From: Candidatus Levybacteria bacterium RIFCSPHIGHO2_01_FULL_38_26 | Lineage (GTDB): Bacteria; Patescibacteriota; Microgenomatia; Levybacterales; UBA12049 | NCBI GenBank assembly: GCA_001782075.1 | Contig: MFNO01000021.1 | Location: 1-48,008 of the forward strand | Direction of reading: 5' to 3' | Length of the DNA: 48,008 nucleotides | Part shown: piece by piece, positions 15,805 through 24,586 of the stretch | How positions within the stretch are numbered: position 1 is the first letter of the stretch | Layout of the letters: each line of letters opens with the position of its first letter | Position numbers and translations under genes: made by a program | The notes under the pieces: generated by a model | Told to the model about the DNA's origin: nothing | What the model saw: only the letters and a program-made list of their open reading frames with translations | Database searches by the model: none

Positions 15805-17090
15805 GCACCTCTAAATAAAAATCCAAGAAAAGAAGACCTTTTATGGGATTTAGCAAGACCAGACAAAAGTGTAGCGCCATTCAGAGGAAGAATTACATCG
15901 GAAATTTTAATCGGAGCATCTTTCTTTAGATCACTCTTGACAATAACATCATGCGATAATCCAACAGGAAGAAGATCTTTCGCGTCTTCGATATTATCTA
16001 TCATTCCATAAACACAATCTCCGCCGATTCCATCAAGCTTTTGACCTTTCAAGAGATTCTTCTTGGCAATAGCAATAGTTTTGGCAATAGGACTAATGCT
16101 GTTGTTGATTGTTTCTTCTCCAAATAACGCTACTTTAGCTATAGTCTGAATCACTTCCAAATGACAGAGATGGTAAGGTTCGAACAGAACGTATCTGGGA
16201 CCATCACCCAAACCCAAATATCTTAGGTATTTCTTTTGATTCGGATCTTTGTGCTCTGCAACCAAAAATACCCCGGGAAAAAGCTTTTTCCCAATTACAT
16301 AATCAACAACTCCATTCTGAGGTATTTTATTCCAGTCGAATTTCTCAAGCACTTCTTTGACGTCTGACACCTCTGGACCCACCATTCCTCGCCTAAGAAC
16401 ACCCATGCCGAAATAGTTTCCCACAAGATTCATTTCTATTGATTGCTTTGTTCCATCTGTAAAAGAAGTCGTCTGTCTTACAGCAAGACCCTTGTCCTTG
16501 GCCCATGGAGCCATTTTTTCCTGGGTCGCGTGGACATCAAGATATCTTTTCATGTTTCCGGCCATTCTTACCTTAAACCCCATAAGCCTTGCTTTGGCAA
16601 TAAGATTGGCTATGCTGCCGGGCTGATCCCCTACAACATCCGTTATAATCACGTTTTTTGCATCAGCCAATTCCTTGAGTTTGGTTCCTATTGTTGCTTG
16701 AAGTTCGGGATTCATCGTCACCAGATGCTTGCCGGCTTTTATAGTCTCGACCGCTACTTCTGCGCCATACGAAACAGATCCTGTGGCCTCAAACACAATA
16801 GCATTCTCAAACTTTCTAATAAGACTCAAGTCGTCTGATACACAAACACAGCCTTTGTCGGCATAATTTTTGATTTTTCCTAAGTTGTTTTCAATCGCCA
16901 CGTTAAACCCCTGCTTTTGAAGAAGTTTTGATGTATCATTCACTCTTCGTGAGATTACCAACGGCACACGAATACCCCGAATAGATTTGGTATAAGAAAG
17001 AAAACCAAACCCCATAAACCCCATACCCACCAAAATTACATCAAGAGGCTTCTGTCTTCTTTCAAGCTGTTTCAAGATTGTATCGTACAT
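15801..17090 (-). CDS. NAD(P)-binding oxidoreductase with C-terminal SAF domain
   Basis: A 429-residue protein. The N-terminus is a Rossmann fold with VILVGMGFMGFGFL (18-31), and EATGSVSYGAEVAVETIKAGKHLVTMNPE resembles the nucleotide-binding half of homoserine-dehydrogenase-like enzymes. The central part has the dehydrogenase-like stretch around TDVVGDQPGSIANLI and GPRYVLFEPYHLCHLEV; the C-terminal 75 residues (from DCVYGMIDNIEDAKDLLPVG to the end) look like an SAF domain. SAF-fused oxidoreductases act on sugar acids or related small molecules in several pathways; the substrate here is unknown. A TTGCTA-N17-TATAAT promoter precedes it, and its stop overlaps the GH140-like start (ATGA). Confidence 0.72.
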   Translation of the reverse strand: MYDTILKQLERRQKPLDVILVGMGFMGFGFLSYTKSIRGIRVPLVISRRVNDTSKLLQKQGFNVAIENNLGKIKNYADKGCVCVSDDLSLIRKFENAIVFEATGSVSYGAEVAVETIKAGKHLVTMNPELQATIGTKLKELADAKNVIITDVVGDQPGSIANLIAKARLMGFKVRMAGNMKRYLDVHATQEKMAPWAKDKGLAVRQTTSFTDGTKQSIEMNLVGNYFGMGVLRRGMVGPEVSDVKEVLEKFDWNKIPQNGVVDYVIGKKLFPGVFLVAEHKDPNQKKYLRYLGLGDGPRYVLFEPYHLCHLEVIQTIAKVALFGEETINNSISPIAKTIAIAKKNLLKGQKLDGIGGDCVYGMIDNIEDAKDLLPVGLSHDVIVKSDLKKDAPIKISDVILPLNGATLLSGLAKSHKRSSFLGFLFRGA

Positions 17091-17104
17091 AATTATATAT
17101 GTTT

Positions 17105-17133
17105 ATTATACCCTATAGTTTTGAATTTAGCAA
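17105..17133 (-). promoter_or_regulatory. Promoter of the oxidoreductase / hydrolase trio
   Basis: Minus-strand TTGCTA (17133-17128), exactly 17 bases, then perfect TATAAT (17110-17105), 14 bases before the ATG at 17090. It overlaps the last codons and stop of the GT-C gene, so the trio 17090-13544 can be transcribed separately from the glycosyltransferase genes upstream. Confidence 0.65.
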
Positions 17134-18744
17134 TATTGGTTCGGTGTTTAAATCTCCCAAATGCTCATCCTTGAGCTGGTAAATATCAGCGAACGGATAA
17201 CTGTCAACCAGAACGTAATAACCGCTTTTATAAGCCTCTGTCTGCGACACCAGCCTGAAAGTCAAGTCATTCATATCATGTGTGCGCATTACGATCCACC
17301 TCGCCCAACGATCCGGAAATACTGTTGCCGACTCCCAGTAAGCCCCCGTCCCCTCATGAATAAATCTTTTCATCGCAAGTCCAGATGAGAAAATGATCGC
17401 GTCATGGGATGCGGCTGAAATCAAAATAAATCCTTTTTCATCTTTCGCGTTTTGATTAAGCCATCCGCTTACCTCGGTAACATTTTTCTGAGATGATCCA
17501 ACCCGTGCATCATCAATTGTAACAGCGTCGGTGTTTGCGAAAGCAAAAAATATGCCAAACAAAAATATTCCAATCAATGGCAAACGGAATGCAACAAGCT
17601 TATGCACCAGATATCCTGTAAAAATAGCAAGCGCGGGCATCATCATTATTCCATAGCGGGCGTTAAACCATGTATTGCCTGACAAACCCTGGATAAATAA
17701 TACTGAGTGCCCAAGATAGAGAGCCAAGATGTTAAATACAAATGGAGCAAAAAGCGCGAGCGAGGCTATTTTTATTCCGTTTTTAATATTCCTGTCAAAC
17801 CAAAATATTACAGCTCCGATAACGCCCAAAACCACATTGAACGCGTATGAATTATACATCAGAGCGTAAAAATAAATTTTTAGAGACAAAAGTATGTCTC
17901 CTTTGGTTGCCAAAACTCCAGCTTCCTCCAGCTGAATCTGCTGCGCGCGGGCAGAATAAGGACCAAAAATAAAATACAAAGCATCTTTAAAAATAAGCTG
18001 GTTCCATAAAACCCAAAGTACTATCCCGAATCCCCCAAGAGTCGCGAAAAATACAAACGTTCCCTCAGCTGTCTTATAACCTCTGCTTTTAAGAGTCTTT
18101 AGAAAAATTAGAAGCCCTGCTACAAAAAGCAAGAACCATCCGTCGTATCGAATAAGAGTTGAGAGCATTATCCAAAAAGCAGATTTGATAAGGCTTAGCA
18201 TCTTATCATCCCTAAACCAGAGCATTAATTCATATGCTCCGGCAAGCATTGTGGCAAGAAGCAAAAGCTCAGTCATCGCGGTTGACTGAAGATATAATAT
18301 GTTCAGATTAAGGGTAAAAACCAATACCCCAATAATCCTCCCTAAGTAACCAACACCGATTTTACTCAAAAATAGATATATGATTAACCCTGTCGCTACA
18401 AAAGCGATCATGGATTGAAGCGCTCCGGCAAGCCCACTGTGCCACATAAAATCATTCCAAATGCTGGGGACCATAAGAATATGGGGAAGAGGCAGCCAGA
18501 CGGATCCTAACTGTGCCAGTCCGGGCTTCAAACCCTCTACAACGCGCCTTCCAATATCCAAATGCGACCTCGCGTCATTGTACGCCAAGCCCAATCCGTT
18601 GAAGTAGTAAAACAAAAAATAAAATGCGGATACAAAGACAAGCAGGCCAAAAATTATATATAAGACATTTTTGTTCAAAAAGTAGCTTGCTTTCTCAACT
18701 GTAATTTTATTTAAACTTATAGAAATATAATTTGAGAATTTCAT
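17113..18744 (-). CDS. GT-C/GT39-like polytopic glycosyltransferase
   Basis: A 543-residue membrane protein with about ten to twelve hydrophobic segments. After the first helix comes a loop with GLAYNDARSHLDIGRRVVEG (an acidic pair typical of the GT-C first loop) and LGSVWLPLPHILMVP; further on RYDGWFLLFVAGL and RYGIMMMPALAIFTGYLV. The C-terminal 120 residues form a soluble extracytoplasmic domain. GT-C enzymes transfer sugars from polyprenyl phosphate carriers to proteins, lipids or glycans outside the membrane; the acceptor is unknown. It lies 5 bases after a second GT-C-like gene. The polyprenyl donor could come from the DPM1-like module of the fusion protein at 28054-32760 (inference). 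Confidence 0.75.
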   Translation of the reverse strand: MKFSNYISISLNKITVEKASYFLNKNVLYIIFGLLVFVSAFYFLFYYFNGLGLAYNDARSHLDIGRRVVEGLKPGLAQLGSVWLPLPHILMVPSIWNDFMWHSGLAGALQSMIAFVATGLIIYLFLSKIGVGYLGRIIGVLVFTLNLNILYLQSTAMTELLLLATMLAGAYELMLWFRDDKMLSLIKSAFWIMLSTLIRYDGWFLLFVAGLLIFLKTLKSRGYKTAEGTFVFFATLGGFGIVLWVLWNQLIFKDALYFIFGPYSARAQQIQLEEAGVLATKGDILLSLKIYFYALMYNSYAFNVVLGVIGAVIFWFDRNIKNGIKIASLALFAPFVFNILALYLGHSVLFIQGLSGNTWFNARYGIMMMPALAIFTGYLVHKLVAFRLPLIGIFLFGIFFAFANTDAVTIDDARVGSSQKNVTEVSGWLNQNAKDEKGFILISAASHDAIIFSSGLAMKRFIHEGTGAYWESATVFPDRWARWIVMRTHDMNDLTFRLVSQTEAYKSGYYVLVDSYPFADIYQLKDEHLGDLNTEPILLNSKL

Positions 18745-18749
18745 AATTT

Positions 18750-20255
18750 TTAATCTCTTTCGCTCCTCAATGTCATAACATATATCACTGAAATCAAAAT
18801 AGATATTGCAGAAATATATGCGATAAGAAATCCTCCAAGGGAGATATATTTATAGAAAAAAATATTAAAAATAAGCGAGCTTGATTTTTGATCTTCTAGA
18901 AAATTCAAATTGTACTGGTATGTATAAGGAATAGGACTAGAAAGATTAATTGCTTCAACTCTGGGTGGAATAGAGTTTGTAGTCATTGCCCCCAATGAAC
19001 TTACCCAAACGCTATAGATTAAAAGCGAAGCAAATACAAAAACAAAGACGGGGTTTTTGTTTAACTTTTCAATTGCTACTCCAATTGCCCCGCAAAACAG
19101 CGCTGCCGCAGGGATCAGATACCTAGGTCCGTATGACCAACCTCCCCATGGATCTCCAAACATTGAATAAACAACAACACACATCATGGCAACTGAGGAT
19201 GTAAGAATTACGGCATATAAAGTTTCTCTTTTTTTTGATGCAATCCAAAGACCCAACAATCCGACAGCAACAATAGGGCTATAAAAAAGAATTCCCCTCT
19301 CGTTGCTTATGATAAGTATATATAGTCCGTTCATCTGGCTTCTAGGGTCAAAGACATGCTTTCGATCATACGGGCTTTCTGGTTCCTCAACTTTCTCCTG
19401 TGGCTGAAATCTTCCTCCCTCTACATAATCAGTTCTACCGATCATCTGACCAAGAGTGGTGTATGATCCGGTCAATGAATAGTTATACCAGCCGAACAAA
19501 AATATCAGAGGAATTATGCCAATCAAGATAAACATACTGCTCACGTCAAACGCAATTTTTATCTTTTTACCCAAATCCTCAAGCTTAAAATGCCTAAAGA
19601 CAACGTATATCAAAACAGGCAGCATCATAAACGCGTTTGGAATATCCATAAGAATTGCTGCGGAAAATATAATCCCAAGCATCAGATTGTTAAGCCATGT
19701 TCTTTGAGAAAGCGCATTTAGAACCGATAATAGAATTAGAGTGGTGCTTGCATGATGCTGGGTAAGAGTCAGAGAATACGAAAGGGCATTTGTCGCAAAT
19801 ATAAATACAAGCCCTCCGATAATAGCCGTGTACCTGCCGGCGCCAAGTTTTTGTCCTATCTTAAAAACTAAATATATATTTAAAATCGCGAAAATAAGAG
19901 TTGAGAAGAACGTAAAAAGTTGGGGCAAATCAAATATTTTTCCAAGCATATAAAACGGTATGGCGACAAAAGAGACTCCGGGTGTAAAAATTGAAAAGTA
20001 ATTGCTGTTGTGAAGAACTATATCGGGCGCGGAAAATTTTGCCTGCTCGTCGGTAAAAAAGAACGATTTATTTTCAACAATCGCCTCAACCAATGAATAC
20101 CGTGAATTGGTATTGGTAGACTCAAAAGGCCCCCCTACTCTACTGTCTTTTTCATTCTGGTAATAAATCGGAGTCCCAATATCTCCTTTCACCACAAACC
20201 CCAAGAGAATTATTGAGATGATAAAAATAATTAATGTAAATATATTCTTTTTCAT
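18750..20255 (-). CDS. Polytopic membrane protein, GT-C glycosyltransferase-like
   Basis: About 501 residues from the ATG at 20255 (MKKNIFTLIIF); a longer frame overlaps the upstream GT2 gene. It has about twelve hydrophobic segments. The first loop is long and contains RVGGPFESTNTNSRYSLVEAI and FSIFTPGVSFVAIPFYM; a late loop has GDPWGGWSYGPRYLIPAAALF, a pattern common in GT-C-like mannosyltransferase-type proteins of unknown specificity. It may glycosylate a lipid-linked or protein acceptor outside the membrane. It lies 4 bases from the preceding GT2 and 5 bases from the next GT-C-like gene, clearly in one operon. Confidence 0.68.
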   Translation of the reverse strand: MKKNIFTLIIFIISIILLGFVVKGDIGTPIYYQNEKDSRVGGPFESTNTNSRYSLVEAIVENKSFFFTDEQAKFSAPDIVLHNSNYFSIFTPGVSFVAIPFYMLGKIFDLPQLFTFFSTLIFAILNIYLVFKIGQKLGAGRYTAIIGGLVFIFATNALSYSLTLTQHHASTTLILLSVLNALSQRTWLNNLMLGIIFSAAILMDIPNAFMMLPVLIYVVFRHFKLEDLGKKIKIAFDVSSMFILIGIIPLIFLFGWYNYSLTGSYTTLGQMIGRTDYVEGGRFQPQEKVEEPESPYDRKHVFDPRSQMNGLYILIISNERGILFYSPIVAVGLLGLWIASKKRETLYAVILTSSVAMMCVVVYSMFGDPWGGWSYGPRYLIPAAALFCGAIGVAIEKLNKNPVFVFVFASLLIYSVWVSSLGAMTTNSIPPRVEAINLSSPIPYTYQYNLNFLEDQKSSSLIFNIFFYKYISLGGFLIAYISAISILISVIYVMTLRSERD

Positions 20256-20259
20256 AATT

Positions 20260-21171
20260 TTAGTCAAATGATTTAGTAGTATTTGCCATATCCCATTTGG
20301 CTGTAAGCCTCTTTTCAACAATCGCTGCCCTCCAAGCACAATATTTATTTATAATAAAAATTGACAAAGTCAAAATAGGATGCCTGATAAACTGTTTTAA
20401 CATCGATGATAAAAACAAACTCATTGGAACAAAAACTTCTTTTTCAACAAGATTTCCTGGAAAATACTTTTTCATTCTGATCGGTGAAGCTCTAAATCTT
20501 GTATTTTGCCTTATATGATCCTTTAATGTCTTAGGAGATCTATAATTAACTATAGCAGTTTTAACAAACACATATTGATACCCTAAATCCAAACAAGAAA
20601 AATAGGTAAACATATCATTTGCTATCATATCTGAGGGAATAGTAATTTTCTTTACCAGTTCTTTTTTATAGGACAAAATCCTTCCGTCCGCAGAAAATAC
20701 GTTATTTCCTCCTCTAATTTTTTCTCTAAACTCAAGATATGCATCAGTGGTGCAATTTACTGCCTTCTCGATAAAAGTTTTACCTTTTATTGGAGTTGGA
20801 TTACCTCCGCACATTCCGATCTTTTTGTTTTTAATCAGAGGATTAATCAAGTCGCGAATTACAAATTCATGAGCAAATACTACATCTGCGTCCGATTGGA
20901 CTAAAATATCAGTTTCCAAAGATTTGTATATTTGATTTAATCGGGATGATTTTCCAATTCTTTTTTTAAAATCAATAACTCTAAGTTTTGAAGATTTAAT
21001 TGATCTGGCCTTTTTTACAGTGTCGTCTGTTGATCCATCAGAGACCACAAGGATCTTATTCAATTTAAACCCTTCTTCTTTTTGCATCAAAACAGAACGA
21101 AGAAATGCCTTTATATTCTTCTCTTCGTTATAAGCAGATACCGCTACTGTTACGTCTATTTTTTTATTCAT
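20260..21171 (-). CDS. GT2 family glycosyltransferase (paralogue 1)
   Basis: A 303-residue GT-A-fold enzyme. VAVSAYNEEKNIKAFLRS marks the nucleotide-binding start, VVSDGSTDDTV the second strand, QSDADVVF the metal-binding DxD (about residues 93-95), and CGGNPTPIKGKTFIEKA with FSADGRIL the acceptor region. A C-terminal hydrophobic segment and amphipathic tail (KWDMANTTK) suggest membrane association. It is one of four related GT2 genes in this island that share the CGNPxP, SxDGxI and W...(S/T)(S/T)K patterns. The sugar donor is unknown. Its start overlaps the methyltransferase gene by 8 bases. Confidence 0.85.
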   Translation of the reverse strand: MNKKIDVTVAVSAYNEEKNIKAFLRSVLMQKEEGFKLNKILVVSDGSTDDTVKKARSIKSSKLRVIDFKKRIGKSSRLNQIYKSLETDILVQSDADVVFAHEFVIRDLINPLIKNKKIGMCGGNPTPIKGKTFIEKAVNCTTDAYLEFREKIRGGNNVFSADGRILSYKKELVKKITIPSDMIANDMFTYFSCLDLGYQYVFVKTAIVNYRSPKTLKDHIRQNTRFRASPIRMKKYFPGNLVEKEVFVPMSLFLSSMLKQFIRHPILTLSIFIINKYCAWRAAIVEKRLTAKWDMANTTKSFD

Positions 21172-21835
21172 ATTTTCCTTTACTTTTTAAAATAAAAAAA
21201 TGGTGCCAAGGGTGATCTTTTACCCTAAAATCTTCAAGCAACTCGAGTCTTGATTTACGAAGTGATTTTTTAAACCGATCATAACTATAACCCTTGTATC
21301 CTATCTCCCAAAAATGCTGTCCTTTAAATTTGTGTTCACGAAAACCCAAATCTACTGAAAAGAGGTATTTAAGTGCCTTAAAGTAAACAAATTTTAACGA
21401 TAAAGACAAAGATAGGCTTACATGAGGCACAGAAATGATAGCATATTTTGAAACTTTCGATATATTCTTTAGGCTTTTTTCCATATCGGTATACTTAACA
21501 TGTTCTAGAACCTCACAACAAATAACACAATCAAATTTCTCTTTGCGTGGAATATCAATTTTAGGCAAAGCACAAATATAATCTGGTTTTAGATTAGAAT
21601 CAATATCCATAGTTATCACCTTCGTCCCAATTTTTTTTAACACATCACTAACTATCCCATCCCCTAAACCTATCAAGAAAATCTTCATGGATTTCTTTTT
21701 TAACAATTTAGAAATTCTAATAGTTTCCCAAACTTGAACATGATAAGATATCCATCTCTCTAGATTCACGTAACTTTTGAAATTGTAGTGAGCTGGATCC
21801 ACCTGCTTCTTATAATTTGCTTTTAATTTAGTCAT
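21164..21835 (-). CDS. SAM-dependent methyltransferase
   Basis: A 223-residue class I methyltransferase. The SAM-binding motif I is IFLIGLGDGIVSDVL (53-67), followed by an acidic strand end (VITMDID) and a motif resembling DCVICCEVLEHV, typical of the Methyltransf_11/UbiE-like group. An unusual run VSLSLSLSLKF precedes a hydrophobic helix; its DNA is not an exact tandem repeat. In a glycosyltransferase operon it probably methylates a sugar or a glycan end. It is bracketed by two GT2 paralogues with 8-base overlaps on both sides. Confidence 0.82.
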   Translation of the reverse strand: MTKLKANYKKQVDPAHYNFKSYVNLERWISYHVQVWETIRISKLLKKKSMKIFLIGLGDGIVSDVLKKIGTKVITMDIDSNLKPDYICALPKIDIPRKEKFDCVICCEVLEHVKYTDMEKSLKNISKVSKYAIISVPHVSLSLSLSLKFVYFKALKYLFSVDLGFREHKFKGQHFWEIGYKGYSYDRFKKSLRKSRLELLEDFRVKDHPWHHFFILKSKGKYE

Positions 21836-22769
21836 ATTTGCTTATTCTTTTTGACGTTTCAATTAAATCCCAAGTAGGATTAAAATTTTTCGCATATCTT
21901 TTTCCTTGATAGATTACATACAAACTAAAGAAGAAAATAAATATGCATCCAGCTGGATTTTTGAAAACTTCGGGTATCATACAAGTCCAAAATAGCAAAG
22001 GTGGCTTAGCATATTCCTTGTCTACTAATGTTTTAAATCGTTTTCTTAATATAAATCTGTTTGAGTTATTTCTAATTTGCCACCTAGATAAATCCTTTAT
22101 ATTTTGGGGCATCCGACAGAATACAACTGCATTTTCTAAAAACCTGAATTTAAATCCACTATCAATACATGACAAATATATAAATGTGTCTGCATTTCCC
22201 ATCTCGTTAAGCTCCGTGGGAAAGTTTATTTTCTTCACCAATTCTCTACTCAAGACCATAATCTTGCCGTCAGAGGAGTATTTACTATTTCCATTCTTTA
22301 TGTATTTTCTCATCCTGTCATGAGTATAAGAACTTGCTACCGCAGCACGTTCGATAAAATTTGTCGGGGGTAGCGGTTGGGGGTTTCCGCAAACCAAACC
22401 TAGATTTTTTTCATATAAAAAAGGGTTTATTAATTTACTAATTAACCTCACATCCCGGATTTCAATATCATCATTCAGTAAAACTATGATGTCAGATTGA
22501 ATTGTTTCTAATAATTTCTTGACGGATCCTGCGAAACCTTTCCTGTTTTTGTTATTAATAATCTTTATTTTTTGACTGTCAAATTTTTTGACAATATCTA
22601 CAGTCCTATCAGTGCTTGCATCTGAGTGAATAACTATTTTTTCAAAATCATAGTTATCTGTTTTTTGCTTAAGCAATGATGTTAATATATGAGCAATGTT
22701 TCTTTCAGAATTATAGGCAGCAATACCAACAGAAACACTTATCTTTTTATTATTATGTATATTTTTCAT
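21828..22769 (-). CDS. GT2 family glycosyltransferase (paralogue 2)
   Basis: A 313-residue GT-A-fold enzyme: VSVGIAAYNSERNIAHIL at the N-terminus, IVIHSDASTDRTVDIV, a DxD-position motif LLNDDIEIRD, then CGNPQPLPPTNFIERA and YSSDGKIMVLSRELVKK. The C-terminus has a hydrophobic segment (FIFFFSLYVIYQ) and ends PTWDLIETSKR, like the other three paralogues. The DxD position reads NDDIE, so donor use may differ. It overlaps the kinase-like gene by 17 bases and the methyltransferase by 8. Confidence 0.85.
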   Translation of the reverse strand: MKNIHNNKKISVSVGIAAYNSERNIAHILTSLLKQKTDNYDFEKIVIHSDASTDRTVDIVKKFDSQKIKIINNKNRKGFAGSVKKLLETIQSDIIVLLNDDIEIRDVRLISKLINPFLYEKNLGLVCGNPQPLPPTNFIERAAVASSYTHDRMRKYIKNGNSKYSSDGKIMVLSRELVKKINFPTELNEMGNADTFIYLSCIDSGFKFRFLENAVVFCRMPQNIKDLSRWQIRNNSNRFILRKRFKTLVDKEYAKPPLLFWTCMIPEVFKNPAGCIFIFFFSLYVIYQGKRYAKNFNPTWDLIETSKRISKYD

Positions 22770-23673
22770 AAAGGGTTTGTAAATAAATATTTCTATGTCC
22801 CTTTGGTCTTCCGAATGACATACTAAGATGAATCAGAATATAATTTGTTAAGAATTTATCTGACATGTTTTTAAACTCATTTGTAATCAATTTTGATAAA
22901 CTTTTTTTTAACCTGATATTTATAAAAGTAATGTCATAACCGGGAAGAGTTAAAACCGTTCTTCCATAATCAAGCAGATATATCTTTGATCCTTTTACTA
23001 TAATGTTGTCCAGACACATGTCTCGATGCGCGATATGTAATTTTTTAAAACTTACTTTTTTTATAGATATTAAAAAATCGGTATAGCTTTTTAAAATTAT
23101 TCGAGCACTTTTTATGTTTGATGCTATAGTAAGAATGACGATAAATGGAAAAAAGAATATGTAATAAAACATATCTCTTTTGGGAAATTTTGTTGCCTCC
23201 TTTTTTGTCAATGAGCTTGATATATCTATATATGCATTCAATATTTTAGAGATTATCTCAGCTTGATTACCAACAGGATAATTAGTTAAAGACTTACCTT
23301 TGACAAATTCGTACACTATTGATAGAGAGCTATTTGTTTTTTTACAGGCAATAATTTCTGGTATATATATTTTTCGATCAACAAGCATTCTATGCAGTAA
23401 TTTATTTAAAATATATTCATTAACCAAATCATAATACCTGTAATCCTTTAATCTTCCTGTCCAGGTTTTTATAAAAAAATCTTTTTTATTATACTTATAT
23501 ACTCCAATCCCATAATACATATACGGATTTTCCTTTTTTACCTCTCTTGCCAATTTGTATTTTCCTATCTTCTCTGGAACATCAATCTTCCACTTCCAAA
23601 CTTGACTTTTGAAAATATAAATTATCATACCTATAGAAATGTTTAAAATTGTTGGTTTTTTTAATGTGCTCAT
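22753..23673 (-). CDS. Protein-kinase-fold small-molecule or glycan kinase
   Basis: About 306 residues from the ATG at 23673, which forms an ATGA overlap with the stop of the upstream GT2. The catalytic loop is HRDMCLDN (216-223) and the metal-binding motif DYG (235-237), the pattern of APH/choline-kinase-like and LPS-kinase-like folds. A candidate ATP-lysine lies in FFIKTWTG, and a hydrophobic segment at about 169-185 suggests membrane contact. It probably phosphorylates a sugar or glycan rather than a protein (inference from the setting among glycosyltransferases). This stretch of DNA is notably AT-rich: 23041-23100 has only 8 G or C. Confidence 0.75.
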   Translation of the reverse strand: MSTLKKPTILNISIGMIIYIFKSQVWKWKIDVPEKIGKYKLAREVKKENPYMYYGIGVYKYNKKDFFIKTWTGRLKDYRYYDLVNEYILNKLLHRMLVDRKIYIPEIIACKKTNSSLSIVYEFVKGKSLTNYPVGNQAEIISKILNAYIDISSSLTKKEATKFPKRDMFYYIFFFPFIVILTIASNIKSARIILKSYTDFLISIKKVSFKKLHIAHRDMCLDNIIVKGSKIYLLDYGRTVLTLPGYDITFINIRLKKSLSKLITNEFKNMSDKFLTNYILIHLSMSFGRPKGHRNIYLQTLYEKYT

Positions 23674-24584
23674 AATATCGACATTTTTGACGATTTTATC
23701 GTCGCCCATCTAATATCGAGTTTTCTATATAGAGCTTTGCTTCTCAATTTGCAGTAAAAATTAAGCAGTTTTACAAACGCGTATCCAAGCGGATTTTTTA
23801 CCGACTGATAAATAAGGAGTCTTAAGTTTATTTCTTTAGGGACATAAAATCCCATATCTACTACTTCTTTTCCAAAATATTCACAGAGTTGATCTCCACC
23901 GGCAAGGTGGCGAATAGACTGATGAATATGATCTTTTATAGAACTTGGAGACCTATACATAACAACTGCATTTTTTGCAAAATAGTGTTTGTATCCTTTA
24001 GACATGCACATAAAATAACTATAAGCATCATCATTGAGAACTCCACTAGGAATAGTTAGAGTCTGGGCAAACGCTTTTGAATAGGCAAGAAAACCGTGGG
24101 CGCTGTATGCAGTATTTCCAAAATTGAATTGTTTATAAAAATAATTTCTCGCGTAAATATAGTTATTTATGGCAGACTCCAGAAAACTTCGGGCAGGAAT
24201 TGGCTGTGCGTTTCCGCAGACCAAGGCAGTTTTCCTGTCTTCAATAAACTTTTTTACCATGTTTTCAATTGTTTTTTTGCCTTTCATAATCATGTCGGAA
24301 TCGAGAACAACCAAAACATCTCCGCTGAACCTTTTTAGAAGCTCTCCAACTCTTGCCGCTTTGCCCATTCGCCTCCCGTCATCGATAATTTTTATCCGAT
24401 TGTCTTTCACGCTTTTTGCAAGAGCGACCGTATTATCCTTGCTTCCGTCGGAAATAACGATAATTTCCGCGATTTTGATTGTTTTCTCTTTCTGTGAAAT
24501 AACTGATCTAAGCATGTTTGCAATATTCTGCTCTTCGTTATAGGCCGATGTTCCAACGGAAACGGTGAGTTTTTTATTTTTCAT
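23670..24584 (-). CDS. GT2 family glycosyltransferase (paralogue 3)
   Basis: A 304-residue GT-A-fold enzyme: VSVGTSAYNEEQNIANMLRS, IVISDGSKDNTV, VVLDSDMIMKG (DxD position), CGNAQPIPARSFLESA and YSAHGFLAYSKAF, then MYRSPSSIKDHIHQSIRH, a short hydrophobic C-terminal part and RWATIKSSK at the end. These features match the other GT2 paralogues. It starts 2 bases after the GT4 gene stop and ends in an ATGA overlap with the kinase-like gene. Donor and acceptor are unknown. Confidence 0.86.
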   Translation of the reverse strand: MKNKKLTVSVGTSAYNEEQNIANMLRSVISQKEKTIKIAEIIVISDGSKDNTVALAKSVKDNRIKIIDDGRRMGKAARVGELLKRFSGDVLVVLDSDMIMKGKKTIENMVKKFIEDRKTALVCGNAQPIPARSFLESAINNYIYARNYFYKQFNFGNTAYSAHGFLAYSKAFAQTLTIPSGVLNDDAYSYFMCMSKGYKHYFAKNAVVMYRSPSSIKDHIHQSIRHLAGGDQLCEYFGKEVVDMGFYVPKEINLRLLIYQSVKNPLGYAFVKLLNFYCKLRSKALYRKLDIRWATIKSSKMSIL

Positions 24585-24586
24585 AT

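Noticed and set aside
21400-21430. SLSLSLSL run in the methyltransferase as a microsatellite
   Set aside because: The codons differ, so the DNA is not an exact tandem repeat; it is only a repeat at protein level.
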